Origin: Tepidanaerobacteraceae bacterium
GTDB lineage: Bacteria > Bacillota > Thermosediminibacteria > Thermosediminibacterales > Tepidanaerobacteraceae
NCBI GenBank assembly: GCA_024655905.1
Contig: JANLFP010000008.1
Span: 62,001-126,000 of the forward strand
Length of the DNA stretch: 64,000 nucleotides
Direction: 5' to 3'
The position numbers were made by a program, and so were the translations under genes. A model generated the notes under the pieces. That model did no database searches. It saw nothing but the letters and a program-made list of their open reading frames with translations, and was not told where the DNA came from. Shown piece after piece: positions 17,120 to 27,100 of this stretch; positions within the stretch are counted from its first letter, which is position 1, and every line of letters begins with the position of its first letter.

Positions 17120-18184
17120 TTATTTCATTTCTTTGCACAAAACGATTTCGGGTAAAATAGGGCATCCGCCCAGACAATTTTCGTAGTTGCGGCAGCCATT
17201 GCACTTATGCAAAAACGCACCGCGGAATTTATCAAATTCTTCGCTGTTCCATGCTTGTTCAATGCTGTTGTCTTCAAGGTCTATTCCAAACTGAGGTCTT
17301 GTTTCAAAACTGCAGGGATAAAGCTTAAAATCCGGCGAAATATACGCTGAAAACCTCGCAGCCTCACAGGGTTCAATAGTAGAAGAATGGATTTTGCTCG
17401 TAAAGCTCAAAAGCGCAGGAACGCTGCAGCTATCAAATCCGGCTTTATTGGCATTTTCGGGCAGATCAAAAAGAGAGAAAAAATGTCTCACACGCTCATC
17501 ATAAACGGAGAGCATATTCTCTTTTCTCCCCTGGCCCACGGGTTTATGCAGCAGAAAAATAATGCGATTGATGCCTTTGGGATATGTTTTGTTGCAAATC
17601 ATCTCTATGGCTTCATCTATTGTTGAACAATTGATGCAATAATGAATATTTGTTTTTATACCGGCAGACAGCAGCATATCAATGGCCCGTATTGTGTATT
17701 TACTCCTGTACCAGCTCACGGCAACCACTCCACAATACTGCTTTATAGCAGGTAATAAATCTTTATTCAGTCCAAATCCCGATGTGGTAAAGTTTGGAAC
17801 AATGCCGTTTATACGGGCATAATGCAGCATATCGACAAAATTTTCGTGCATGTCCGGATCGCCTCTGCCCCCAAGAGCTACTTGAAAGGTTCTGCCTTTA
17901 CATTCATCGATGATCCTTTTAAATTTATCAAATGACATATTTTCCTGTTCAACAATAAATCCGTTTTGATAGCATTCAACTCCAGACTTGATACAAAGAC
18001 CGCTCTTCCCATGGGCACAATGCCCCATGATACCAATATCCAATAATTCCGGAAAACTTGCCCTGAAAGGATCAACTTCTGTATCATTGCCGTCTTTATC
18101 GTAAACATTGGAACGAATACTAAAGCCGGTTTCCTGGTCAAATACGCTAACATAATTATATCTGCGGTCAACAATGGTAATCAT
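17120..18184 (-). CDS. Radical SAM/SPASM-like enzyme with C-x7-C-x6-C cluster motif
   Basis: The 354-residue protein has the overall layout of peptide-modifying radical SAM enzymes. The N-terminal segment LLDIGIMGHCAHGKSGLC places cysteines at 56, 64 and 71, spaced C-x7-C-x6-C in place of the usual C-x3-C-x2-C. It is followed by CYQNG, as in many radical SAM proteins (CxFCYQ). A GGRGDP element near residue 105 takes the place of the GGEP motif that binds SAM. The C-terminus (about 275-352) has seven cysteines in a SPASM-like pattern (LYPCSF, KCNGCRNYENCLGGCP, LC), expected to hold auxiliary Fe-S clusters. Its start overlaps the end of the membrane-protein gene (ATGA), and the candidate substrate gene follows 11 bp downstream. 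Confidence 0.85.
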   Translation of the reverse strand: MITIVDRRYNYVSVFDQETGFSIRSNVYDKDGNDTEVDPFRASFPELLDIGIMGHCAHGKSGLCIKSGVECYQNGFIVEQENMSFDKFKRIIDECKGRTFQVALGGRGDPDMHENFVDMLHYARINGIVPNFTTSGFGLNKDLLPAIKQYCGVVAVSWYRSKYTIRAIDMLLSAGIKTNIHYCINCSTIDEAIEMICNKTYPKGINRIIFLLHKPVGQGRKENMLSVYDERVRHFFSLFDLPENANKAGFDSCSVPALLSFTSKIHSSTIEPCEAARFSAYISPDFKLYPCSFETRPQFGIDLEDNSIEQAWNSEEFDKFRGAFLHKCNGCRNYENCLGGCPILPEIVLCKEMK

Positions 18185-19053
18185 TTCGTCTCCCTCTGCC
18201 TCAATGCCAGAGGCATTAAAACGGCAACGGCCATCAATGCTCCGCCAAGTATATAACCTCCATACATAAGCTTAAACAAAACAAGCGGTGCATCAAACAA
18301 AAGTCCTGCTACGAAACCTGATAAAAGTATATAAGTATGATCGTCGGTGTAAGTATATGGCCTTTTCATGATGCGTGAAATATCCTTGCTTGCAAGCCTC
18401 GCAAATTTAAACATCCAATTTTTTCTACTCTCACCCATGACATAGCTGACCGCAAAGGAAATAACAAGAACTACAAAATATTTGTCTATCTTGTTGCGAG
18501 CCTCGGGAAAACGGCTGTAGCTGGCAAAATTATTGGCAACGATGAGCCCTGCGCCGCCTCCTGTCAAAAGAAGCGAATATGCCTTCTCTTGCAATGTCAG
18601 ATAGGCTCTTTTGAATTCCGGTACAATTTGCTTTATAGGACTTATTGCATTAGCAAATCCCTGATTTTTAATTTTCAGAAATAGCCTTTTTCCAAAAGTA
18701 AAAACAATGACCCAGTAGATTGTCTTCGGTATTATATCGTTATAGGTCGCTGTTAAAAAAATAATGGCTGTTACAAAGAAGGCAATGGGCCCGGGCAGCT
18801 GCCATGTCTTAATTGGCCAGAAAATCAAATTGACCGCTAGCACTATTCCTGATTGAATCAGCAGTTGTCCGCCTATTTTCGGCACAGAATAGATTCCTCG
18901 CCTGAATGATTCAATTAACCAGGAGGCCAAAGTTTCTTTTTTTTCCGGTCTCACCGCTGAAAATTGATTATTTTGCTGGAACGGCGAATCTACCGGCTTT
19001 ATAGGCTTTACAGGTTTTGGTATGCGTGGTAAAAAGTTCTCCAGTTCAATCAT
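18181..19053 (-). CDS. Multi-pass membrane protein of the radical SAM cluster, unknown
   Basis: The 290-residue protein has a proline-rich soluble N-terminus (residues 1-55, with PRIPKPVKPIKPV) and about six membrane segments between residues 60 and 285. The start is the ATG at 19053 behind GGAGG; an ATG 12 bases upstream lies inside that site. I do not recognise the family. It could be a transporter, a secretion component or an anchor for the downstream products. The 4-nt overlap with the radical SAM gene indicates tight co-translation. Confidence 0.7.
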   Translation of the reverse strand: MIELENFLPRIPKPVKPIKPVDSPFQQNNQFSAVRPEKKETLASWLIESFRRGIYSVPKIGGQLLIQSGIVLAVNLIFWPIKTWQLPGPIAFFVTAIIFLTATYNDIIPKTIYWVIVFTFGKRLFLKIKNQGFANAISPIKQIVPEFKRAYLTLQEKAYSLLLTGGGAGLIVANNFASYSRFPEARNKIDKYFVVLVISFAVSYVMGESRKNWMFKFARLASKDISRIMKRPYTYTDDHTYILLSGFVAGLLFDAPLVLFKLMYGGYILGGALMAVAVLMPLALRQRETK

Positions 19054-19121
19054 ATTAACCTCCATTCCGCCGCTGCTATTGGCGGCACAAGCATAATGAT
19101 AATGATAAAGTTATTCTTCAA
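19050..19121 (-). CDS. Possible 23-residue hydrophobic leader ORF (TTG start)
   Basis: A TTG behind GAGGGTGG opens a short frame, MKNNFIIIIMLVPPIAAAEW and three more residues, whose TGA overlaps the membrane-protein ATG as ATGA. The length and overlap suggest translational coupling or a small membrane peptide. Frames just upstream on the same strand (19123-19330, ending QKKLRGW and TVLGI) look coding in places but lack starts and are interrupted. This leader may therefore be part of decayed sequence. Confidence 0.25.
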   Translation of the reverse strand: MKNNFIIIIMLVPPIAAAEWRLI

Positions 19122-19342
19122 GCTACCACCCTCTCAGTTTTTTTTGCAGGTCATCAGCGAGATTGGGGTTTTGGTTCTTATCTGTTTTTAACCCATCACC
19201 ATAATGACCGCGGCGGGCTGCTTAATTTTTTTATTCAAATGCCGAGAACTGTTTTTCCCTCGTTACTGGGCAGACCGCTTTTGTTGGGGATGCTGCCAGG
19301 AATACTCTTAACTTTGCCGGCATGCTATATTATCCAATACTT

Positions 19343-19432
19343 TTATATGATGCAGATATATGTTATCAACCATGGCATGATAAATAGAAATGCAAAAAGT
19401 TCGTGAAAAACAATTCCAGCAAATGTCTGCAT
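19343..19432 (-). CDS. Possible 29-residue single-span membrane peptide
   Basis: The first ATG after the predicted minus-strand promoter opens MQTFAGIVFHELFAFLFI followed by MPWLITYICII. It is one continuous hydrophobic span with a GGGATAG sequence 2-8 bases before the start. It would be the first product of the radical SAM cluster transcript. I do not recognise it, and coding is not proven. Between it and 19122 I see only interrupted frames. Confidence 0.3.
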   Translation of the reverse strand: MQTFAGIVFHELFAFLFIMPWLITYICII

Positions 19433-19444
19433 TACTATCCCAAA

Positions 19445-19549
19445 AATAATCATAACAAAATTTTTCATAATATATCAATAAAGTCAGCCAATTTGTCATT
19501 GACATTTTGTTTGTCATCAATCAGTGACAATAATTTTTCATCAAAAATC
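19445..19549. promoter_or_regulatory. Control region, copy 1, between the HTH regulator and the radical SAM cluster
   Basis: On the minus strand a sigma-A-like promoter is visible: -35 TTGATA (19473-19478), 18-bp spacer, -10 TATGAT (19449-19454). Upstream of it is a cluster of TGTCA/TGACA elements (19494-19530, including TTGTCATTGACA, TTTGTCATC and CAGTGACAA) that form overlapping inverted repeats, as expected for a dimeric HTH regulator. The whole segment recurs at 29055-29157. The adjacent regulator gene is the natural candidate to bind it. Confidence 0.6.
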
Positions 19550-19565
19550 CAACACAACAAAAATA

Positions 19566-19574
19566 TGATATAAT
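19566..19574 (+). promoter_or_regulatory. Extended -10 promoter of the HTH regulator gene
   Basis: TGATATAAT is a perfect extended -10 element (TGn plus TATAAT) 26 bp before the regulator ATG. No good -35 hexamer lies 17 bp upstream, which is usual for extended -10 promoters. The TGTCA repeats lie just upstream, so this promoter could also be autoregulated. Confidence 0.5.
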
Positions 19575-19599
19575 ACTAGCAAATGAGGAGGTGACAACC

Positions 19600-21147
19600 A
19601 TGCCGTTTAGCCACCGGCTAAATCTTTTAATGAACACTCTCGGCATATCCAACAGCCGACTGGCTAAGGTTTTATCGGTAGATGCTTCACTCGTCAGCCG
19701 TTGGCGCACAGGAGCGCGCACACCTGCAAAAGCCAACACTCACATTGCAGAAATCGCATCATACTTCGCTGAACATGCAAAAATGGATTATCAAAAGACA
19801 GCCTTATGCGAAATAATGGGTCTGCCCGCGGATAAATGCGTAAAAGATACTCATAAGCTTGCTGAACTTTTATATAGTTGGCTTTGCGATGAATCTATGC
19901 CTGACACAAAAATTATCACTAGATTTCTTGACAACCTAGGAACATTTAAAGCAACAAAAAGTCCTTTGCCTCCTGTCAATGAGGAAAAATCCGTCCCTGC
20001 CGGTATGACGCTTAAGTCAGAAGTGTTTTACGGCATAAAAGGCAAACAGGACAGCGTAATCCGGTTTTTGTCAGCAGTATTGGAACATAAAAAACCCTGC
20101 ACCCTGCTTTTATATAGTGATGAAGACATAGAGTGGTTTGCTGGGGATCGGCTATTTCTGGCAAGCTTTGTTCAACTGCTTATCAAAGTCATCTCCAAGG
20201 GAAACAAGATAAGGATCATACATACAATAAACCGCGATATGTCCGAGATGTTTGCGGCAATCGACTTTTGGCTGCCTTTATATATGACGGGAGAAATCGA
20301 ACCTTACTATTGCCCCAGGTACCGGGAGCATTATTTCCGTAGGACTATGTTTATTGCTCCCGGTATTGCTGCGGTGTTATCAACATCTTTGTTCGGCTGG
20401 GAGAAAAATGCAGCAAACCTTTTTTGTACTGACCCTAGGTTAATTGAGTCACTTACCGGTGAATTCAACGAATATCTTAATATGTGCCGCCCTCTTATGC
20501 GCATTTTTACTTCCAATAGTTCTCCGGAGCTTGCCAATCTGTTGACAGAGTTTGAAGAGCAACCCGGTGATTGCTTCGTTTTATCCAACTCCCTCTCTGC
20601 CATCACCATGCCGGAAAGGCTTCTTGATCGTTTGCTCAGCCGTGCCGGTGCAGACGGCATGACGAAAGAAAAAATGCTCTCTGTTCAGAGAGCAAGGTAC
20701 AATGTTTTTGCAGCCAATCTCAAACATTACAATTATACCGAAATCGTATTCCTGCCATCACCCGATGAAATAACAGCAGGCCGTATTCCCGTAGAACTGC
20801 CGGGGCTTCCGGGGGGCACAGCCCTCTGTTATACCCCGCACGATTATAGAGAACATCTTGAAAACATCATCGGATTACTTAACCATTTTGACAAATTCAG
20901 TTTTTTCATTTGCCGGCGCGGTCCCAACCTGAAAGTCCACCTGGCCGTGAAGGATGAAACAGGTGTAATCGTCACAAAAACGGACGCTCCGATTACGGTT
21001 TTTGCCTTCAACCAGCAGAACATGACAAATGCTTTCTATTGCTACCTTGAGGATTTTATCAACAACATACCCCAGGCGGAACGGGATAAAAAAAAGGTAA
21101 TTGAAAAACTTTCGAGTCTTGCAGGCAGCCTGAGCAATGAATGCTGA
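19600..21147 (+). CDS. HTH (XRE-like) regulator with large unknown sensor domain
   Basis: The 515-residue protein starts at the ATG behind AGGAGGTG. Residues about 3-60 form an XRE/Cro-type helix-turn-helix (LGISNSRLAKVLSVDASLVS then RWRTGARTP). The remaining 450 residues are a cytoplasmic domain I cannot name; it has no kinase, receiver or TPR hallmarks. The gene is divergent from the radical SAM cluster across a region of TGTCA repeats. Its stop is 18 bp from the stop of the giant surface-protein gene that converges on it. A 130-bp piece of this gene (20602-20735) recurs at 29158-29290 together with the control region. It probably controls the radical SAM cluster, and perhaps the surface-protein operon too. 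Confidence 0.75.
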   Translation: MPFSHRLNLLMNTLGISNSRLAKVLSVDASLVSRWRTGARTPAKANTHIAEIASYFAEHAKMDYQKTALCEIMGLPADKCVKDTHKLAELLYSWLCDESMPDTKIITRFLDNLGTFKATKSPLPPVNEEKSVPAGMTLKSEVFYGIKGKQDSVIRFLSAVLEHKKPCTLLLYSDEDIEWFAGDRLFLASFVQLLIKVISKGNKIRIIHTINRDMSEMFAAIDFWLPLYMTGEIEPYYCPRYREHYFRRTMFIAPGIAAVLSTSLFGWEKNAANLFCTDPRLIESLTGEFNEYLNMCRPLMRIFTSNSSPELANLLTEFEEQPGDCFVLSNSLSAITMPERLLDRLLSRAGADGMTKEKMLSVQRARYNVFAANLKHYNYTEIVFLPSPDEITAGRIPVELPGLPGGTALCYTPHDYREHLENIIGLLNHFDKFSFFICRRGPNLKVHLAVKDETGVIVTKTDAPITVFAFNQQNMTNAFYCYLEDFINNIPQAERDKKKVIEKLSSLAGSLSNEC

Positions 21148-21165
21148 CGCATAATTTCCACTATT

Positions 21166-24100
21166 CTACAGCAAATCCGCCTTTTCCAGCACGCGCTTAA
21201 GCAGCGCCGCCGCCTGCGCCCTGGTGAGCCTCCCAGCGGGATCAAGCCTTTCTTCCGAACTCCCTCGCAGGAGGCCGCTGCCCACAGCCGCAGCCAGGTT
21301 GGCGCGCGCCCAGACGCCCGCTTCACCGGCGTCCTTATAGGATGCCAGAACACTTTCCGGTGCCGGCGGCACCTGCACCTGCAGGCGCTGGAGGAGCCGT
21401 ACGACCATAACCGCGGCCTCTTCGCGGCTGATGTTTTTCTCCGGCCCGAAGGTGCCATCCGGGTAGCCGCTGATCAGCCCAGCCGCGGCAACGTTTTTCA
21501 CCGCGCCGGCATACCATACATCCGCAGGTACGTCAGTAAAATTCTTAACTGCTTCTTTCTGCTCCCCTTGCCCCGCGAACGTCAAGGCGTTGGCCAGCAG
21601 GGCGGCGAATTCTGCCCTGGTGATGGCTCTGTCCGGGGCAAAGCTACCGTCCGGCAGGCCGCCCACCAAGTAACGGGCAGCCAGGAGCTCCACGTCGTTT
21701 TTCGCCCAGTGGCCCGCAAGGTCGGCAAAAGCGCGTGTATCTTCAAACACGCTGTAGCGGGAAAGGTGCGTGAGCTTGACGCTAACGGTGAGGGTGGCGG
21801 TATCCGCCCTGCCGCCTACATAGCGCCACTTTCCTTCCTCCCACCGGTAGATGCCCAACCTATTGGGGTTTTGCACCTTTTCCGGATCATAAGGGAGAAC
21901 CAGGTGCATTTCGCCAAGAAGGTCCGCCTCTTTTTGCCCCTGCCGGACGCGGGCCGTGACCTCAACGTCTGCGCCGGCCGGCTTTAAGGTGGCCGGTACG
22001 GGCAAAGCAACCTCCTGGGGTCTGGCGATGCTTACCATGACCTGGCTGGTAGCGTCCGCTTCGAGCAGCGCCTGCGCCAGCGCCGGAGTCACGATCAGGG
22101 AGGCGTTTTCGGAAACGATGTGCACTTCGCGCTTTTTGTCCATCATCTCCGTAAGGGCACCGCTTTCAACGAGCACACCCCGGGCGGCCTCCGCAGGGGT
22201 AAATTTTTTGGAGAAGAATGGCTGACCGCTCTCTCTCACTTCCGGAGCCGATACCGCAGGCATCGCCGGAGATGACTGTTGGGATGCGGAAACCGTGCCG
22301 CCTCCGCCACCACCGCCGGAAGAAAAGGTGGCACAGGTCAGTTCGTCCGACCAGTCGGATTCGTTACCCGCCGCATCCGCGGCCCGGACCCTGAAGATAT
22401 AGGCCGTGCCTGGGGCAAGCCCGGTTGCTGTGTAAGAGGTATCTGCCGTTTCTCCGGCCGAAGTAAAGTCGGTGGTGCTCTGGCGTTTCATTTCCAACTG
22501 GTACTTTGCCACCCCTACGTTGTCGGCAGAGGCATCCCAGGCCAGGGTAATGGATGAGGAGGTACGGGATATCAGCCGCAAGTTCTTAGGCTTTTCAGGA
22601 GGCTGACTGTCTGCCGGCGCGGCTACTGTCTTAAAGCTCCAAGTTATGGCGTCGTTGTACGTTGCGTATACCACACTTTGGACGGAACCGGCCGGAACCG
22701 TTGCCAGGTAGACAGTATCGTAAAGAAGGTCTGTGAAGCTTACCGTAAGCGTACTGTTGTACACACTTCCGGCCACAGTCCGGGTCCGCCCTCCTGCCGG
22801 GGTCAACTCAACAGCCACGGATTGGCTATCCCGGACGGGAATGTCGAAGACCACCCGGATCTCTCCGCCCACCGGGACGTTCTCCCCGGCGGGTGAGAAG
22901 GAAGAAGCCGCCGGATTCGGGTAAACCGGCTCAGCAGCGGTGGAGAAGGTGAAGGAATACGGCACCCCCAAAAGGTTACCGCAAAGGTCCGCCACCGCCC
23001 CCGCAGGCAGATAAACGGAATAAACGGCGCTATGATCAAGAACTTTCACGGGATCGAGGGTAAGAATAGATCCGTTTAACTCATAAACGTAGTCAACCGT
23101 TGATCCGTTTTGATTTGTAATGGTTATTCCGCCGATATTGACTCCCGTCTGCACGTCTTCGTCGAAATAGATGGCGACGGTCTTATCCACCGGGACATTA
23201 GGTGCGTTATCCTGCGGGTCGGTGGCCCTCACCTGCGGTGGAAAGGTGTCGCTGAAGGGCAGCGCCTTGACCGTGAGGTCAAAGGTCTTGGTGTCGATCG
23301 CCGCCCCCTTGCTGATGGTCGCTGTGAGGGTGACATGCTTGTCGCCCTGGCTGTAGGAAGGCCGCGTTACCTTGCCGTCATTACCGATTACGGAGGTGTC
23401 GCTGCTCTCCCAGGTGATGGTGGTGCCGCTCGCGCCGCTTGCCGGCAGTACGAGGTCGCTGGTGATGTTATCTGGTGCCGTATTCGCTCCCTTAATCACG
23501 TTGAAGGTCAACGCTTCTTTGTCCGCCGCCACGGCTTCGGCGTCGGTCTGCTCCAGCGCCTTGACCGTGAGGTCAAAGGTCCTGGTGTCGCTGGCCGTTC
23601 CTTTGCTGACGGTAGCGGTGAGGGTGACATGCTTGTCGCCCTGGCTGTAGGAAGGCCGCGTTACCTTGCCGTCATTACCGATTACGGAGGTGTCGCTGCT
23701 CTCCCAGGTGATGGTGGTGCCGCTCGCGCCGCTTGCCGGCAGTACGAGGTCGCCCGTGATGTTGTTGGCCTCACTGTTGGTACCCTTGATGACGTCGAAG
23801 GTCAGGGCCGCTTTATCCGCCGCTACGGCCTGTTCGTCGGAAGATTTCGCATATAATCCTACATTATCATAATAGATCTCATTCGTTTCTGTATTTCCTG
23901 CTGTCAAATTCAGTTTCGTTGGAGTAACTGTCTGGGACATAGGAATGTTTTCTGCTACTTTAACGCCGTTAATATAAACATCATAGGTTTTAGCTGCAAT
24001 ATGATGCTCCATTGTAATCCTGTACCAACTACCCATTGTATATGTACCCAGTTCTAACAACTGTGAGTCATTACCATTTTGAACTGCAGTTATTTTCCCA

Positions 24101-27100
24101 TTGCTATCGAATAACACTCCGGAAACTCTTGTACCCCATGACCCAACGTTTGGATTGTACAAGCCGATGCGCCCCGGCCACGATCCGCTGACAGGTTTTA
24201 CATAAGCGTCAATCACCAACGTTTCGGGAAGGGGAGAAGGCAAATCAACAAGCTGCTCGGATGCCCAACTAGATGCGCCCTCTAGTCTAAATACTTTTGT
24301 GGAATTTCCGTCATACCCCGAAGTAGTAATTACCTTTTGATTTGCTGTGCCGGTACCGTTGTACAATAGAGCAAATGAAGTCGGATAAGCATTTTCCGCG
24401 TAAGACTCAAAGTCTTCATAGAAGAGCGCCGTTTGCACGGGTTCCCACACAGCGTAAAGGGTCACATTTGCCGCACCCATGCTAAAGGTTTGCCCCTCAG
24501 TGTAGGTCGTCCCGCTCCCATCTGCCGCGGTGTTCCACCCCGCAAAGGAATAGCCGCTCTTGGCAAGGCCGCCGGTGTTGCCCAGCACCGTCACCGTTGC
24601 CCCCTCTTCATAGGTATTAGTGTCTACCGGCACAGTCCCCGATGTTGCGCCATTGCCGTCGTAGGCTACGGTGTAGCTCGCAGTGCCGCCAGCCGGCACA
24701 TAGACTACGAACTCGGTGAAGTGCTTGGTCCAGATGACGAGATCGCTGCCGACGTTTATGAAGGCCTCGCCGTTTTGGGGTATCTCACTATCGGCGTTCT
24801 CCTGCTTATCCTCTGTGAGAATACGCGTGATGGGGGTAAAAACTCCGCTTCTTATATAGCCGACAGCCTTGCCCGCCTGGCCGGGAATGACCAGCCTCAC
24901 GGCCCGGTCGAAGGTCAGCGCTACGTCAGGCAGCCCGACCTCGATCACCGTCTCCACCCTTTGGGCCTGGCTTATCGTCACGCTAGGCCGGTCCTTCACT
25001 TCGGGCAATTTGATGTTTCCGTCCCATTCCGTCGGCCCGCTCACTATAGTCTCGGAGGGGATCTGCATCCTCACGGTCCCCAGGCTGCTCCCCCCCTGGA
25101 GCTCCACCTGCGCTTCTACCCGCGGTAGGGTGGCCTCCTTTTTGCCCTCTCTGGCCTGAGGGGCCAGTTCCAGCTTGGCTTCGGTCACGCTCTGGGGAAC
25201 GGCGACTGCAACCGGGGTATCGGCCTGCACGGCCACAACCTTCTGCTCTGCGTCAAGGGTCACTGTTTGCAGCTCCTTCACCGTGATCGCACAGGCCGCG
25301 GTCTTGTTGCCGTCGGCTGTGGTCACCGCAACGGTGGCGGTGCCGGCGCCGATAGCTTTTACCTTCCCGTTTTCGTCCACGGTGGCCACGTCTGGATTGC
25401 TGCTCTCCCATGTTACTCTCCGGTTAGTAGCGTTAGCCGGTGTCACTGTGGCTACCAGAGTGACCTCCTCCCCAGGTGTGAGACTCAGGGCCGGACGGTT
25501 AAGGCTTACCCCGGTTACCGGCACTGCCGGCGGCGGGCCGGCGCCATCTTCAGTTAAGAAGAACGTAACGAAGTGAGAGCCCTGCACTCCGCCTTCCGTC
25601 CAGGCGAAAAGGCCAAGCTCGTATCCCTGCCCTACGTCTTCTCCCGGGATCATGTAGGCCTCTCCCAGGCCGCGCAGGTCCACGGTGAAGGAGAAGGCGT
25701 TGTCCGGTCCTTGAAGTGTACCTATATTGACTCCGTGTACCACAACACCTTCATAACCAGGCGCGCCCATTAGGGCGTAGCTCAGGATTCGCGCCTCAAA
25801 AGCAGTTATGTTCTCCCCGGGGATGCTTCCGGAAACCTGCAGCACCGGGTTGGAAAGGGGAATTTTTGCCCCCTGCTCGGGCTGGCTTACGAGGATATCC
25901 ACCCAGCCCGGCTGCCCGCTTCCACCGCCACCGGGAAATACCTGTACCGTTGCCGAAGCCTGCACATGGCCGTCGGCCGAGGCAGCGGTAATAATAGCGG
26001 TGCCTTCAGCGACGGCTGTGATCAAACCGTCGTTGTTCACCGTGGCTATGCCAGGATTGTCAGAAGTCCAAATAACCCCCCTGTCAGTTGCGTTTTCGGG
26101 GTAAATCAACGCCTCGAGCCGGCATGTTTCCCCAACGTAAAGGCCGATACTGCTTGCCGCGGTCTGGGTCCCGGCGAACACCAGGTCAATGCGCTCCACC
26201 GGCACCGCGCCTCCGGTTTGACGGAGCGCCCCTATCTCGAGGAGAACCCCATAGGCTTTGCCGTACTGTTCAACGGCTTTCACCTGCTGATTGTAGTTGA
26301 GCCCGGACGCGTCCTGGCGCCACTGATTAATCTTCGCAAGGTACTCATCATAGCGGGCGTTAAAGTCGGTGTCGCTCAAGCCGAGCCACTCGTTTTTTTC
26401 GGCTTCCAGTTCCTCGGTCAAAAAGAATAACTCGTAATAGGGTTCGCTGTTGCTCTGCAGCTCGTCTATGACCGAGGGTATATCGGACGGTTGTCGATTC
26501 TTCTGGTATTCTGAGTATATGCCAGGATTTTCTGATAGAAAATCCCAAGGTGTGCTAATTTTTCTACCCAATATATCGGATATGTTCGAATAGGAATAAA
26601 ACGTGGGTACCTCGGCGAGAAGGTAACTTAGCTGGTTAAGGTCATAGGCGAAATTCCGCTTGCCAAGCTCTATCTTTCTCAAATAGTCAATCTCCTGCTG
26701 CCTTATACCCTTGAGTTCATCGATTATTTCGGCTATCTTTTCGTCGCGCTTATCGGGCGGCTGCTGGTTGATCAGCTCACCCCAGAGATAGGCGCGGTTG
26801 ACAATTGGATTCGGGTAGTAAAAGTACGGTTGGTTATACAGGCGTTCCAGAGCAACGGCGTTGCCGTAAAAGTACCCGGCGCTGTTCTGAAGGTTGGCAT
26901 AGAGAGAATCGTAAGGTGCCAGAGTTTCTCTTATCGCATCTTCAAAGGCCTGGGCCTCTTCGTTGAAACGGCTCAGGTTCCGGTTGATTCGCTCCCGTTC
27001 TTCATTCATTAATTCCAGCCAGAAGTAGTCCGATTCTGTGTCCGAGAAGTTATCCTCATAAAGCATGAACTTGAGATTATTCTTCACTGCTTCCGGCGTC

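Noticed and set aside
23261-23850. Regular repeats read as a CRISPR array
   Set aside because: The period is 294 bp, the units are coding in frame and there are no short repeat-spacer alternations.
25175-25576. Long plus-strand open frames opposite the giant surface-protein gene
   Set aside because: They are shadows produced by the GC-rich codon pattern of the real minus-strand gene and lack ribosome binding sites.
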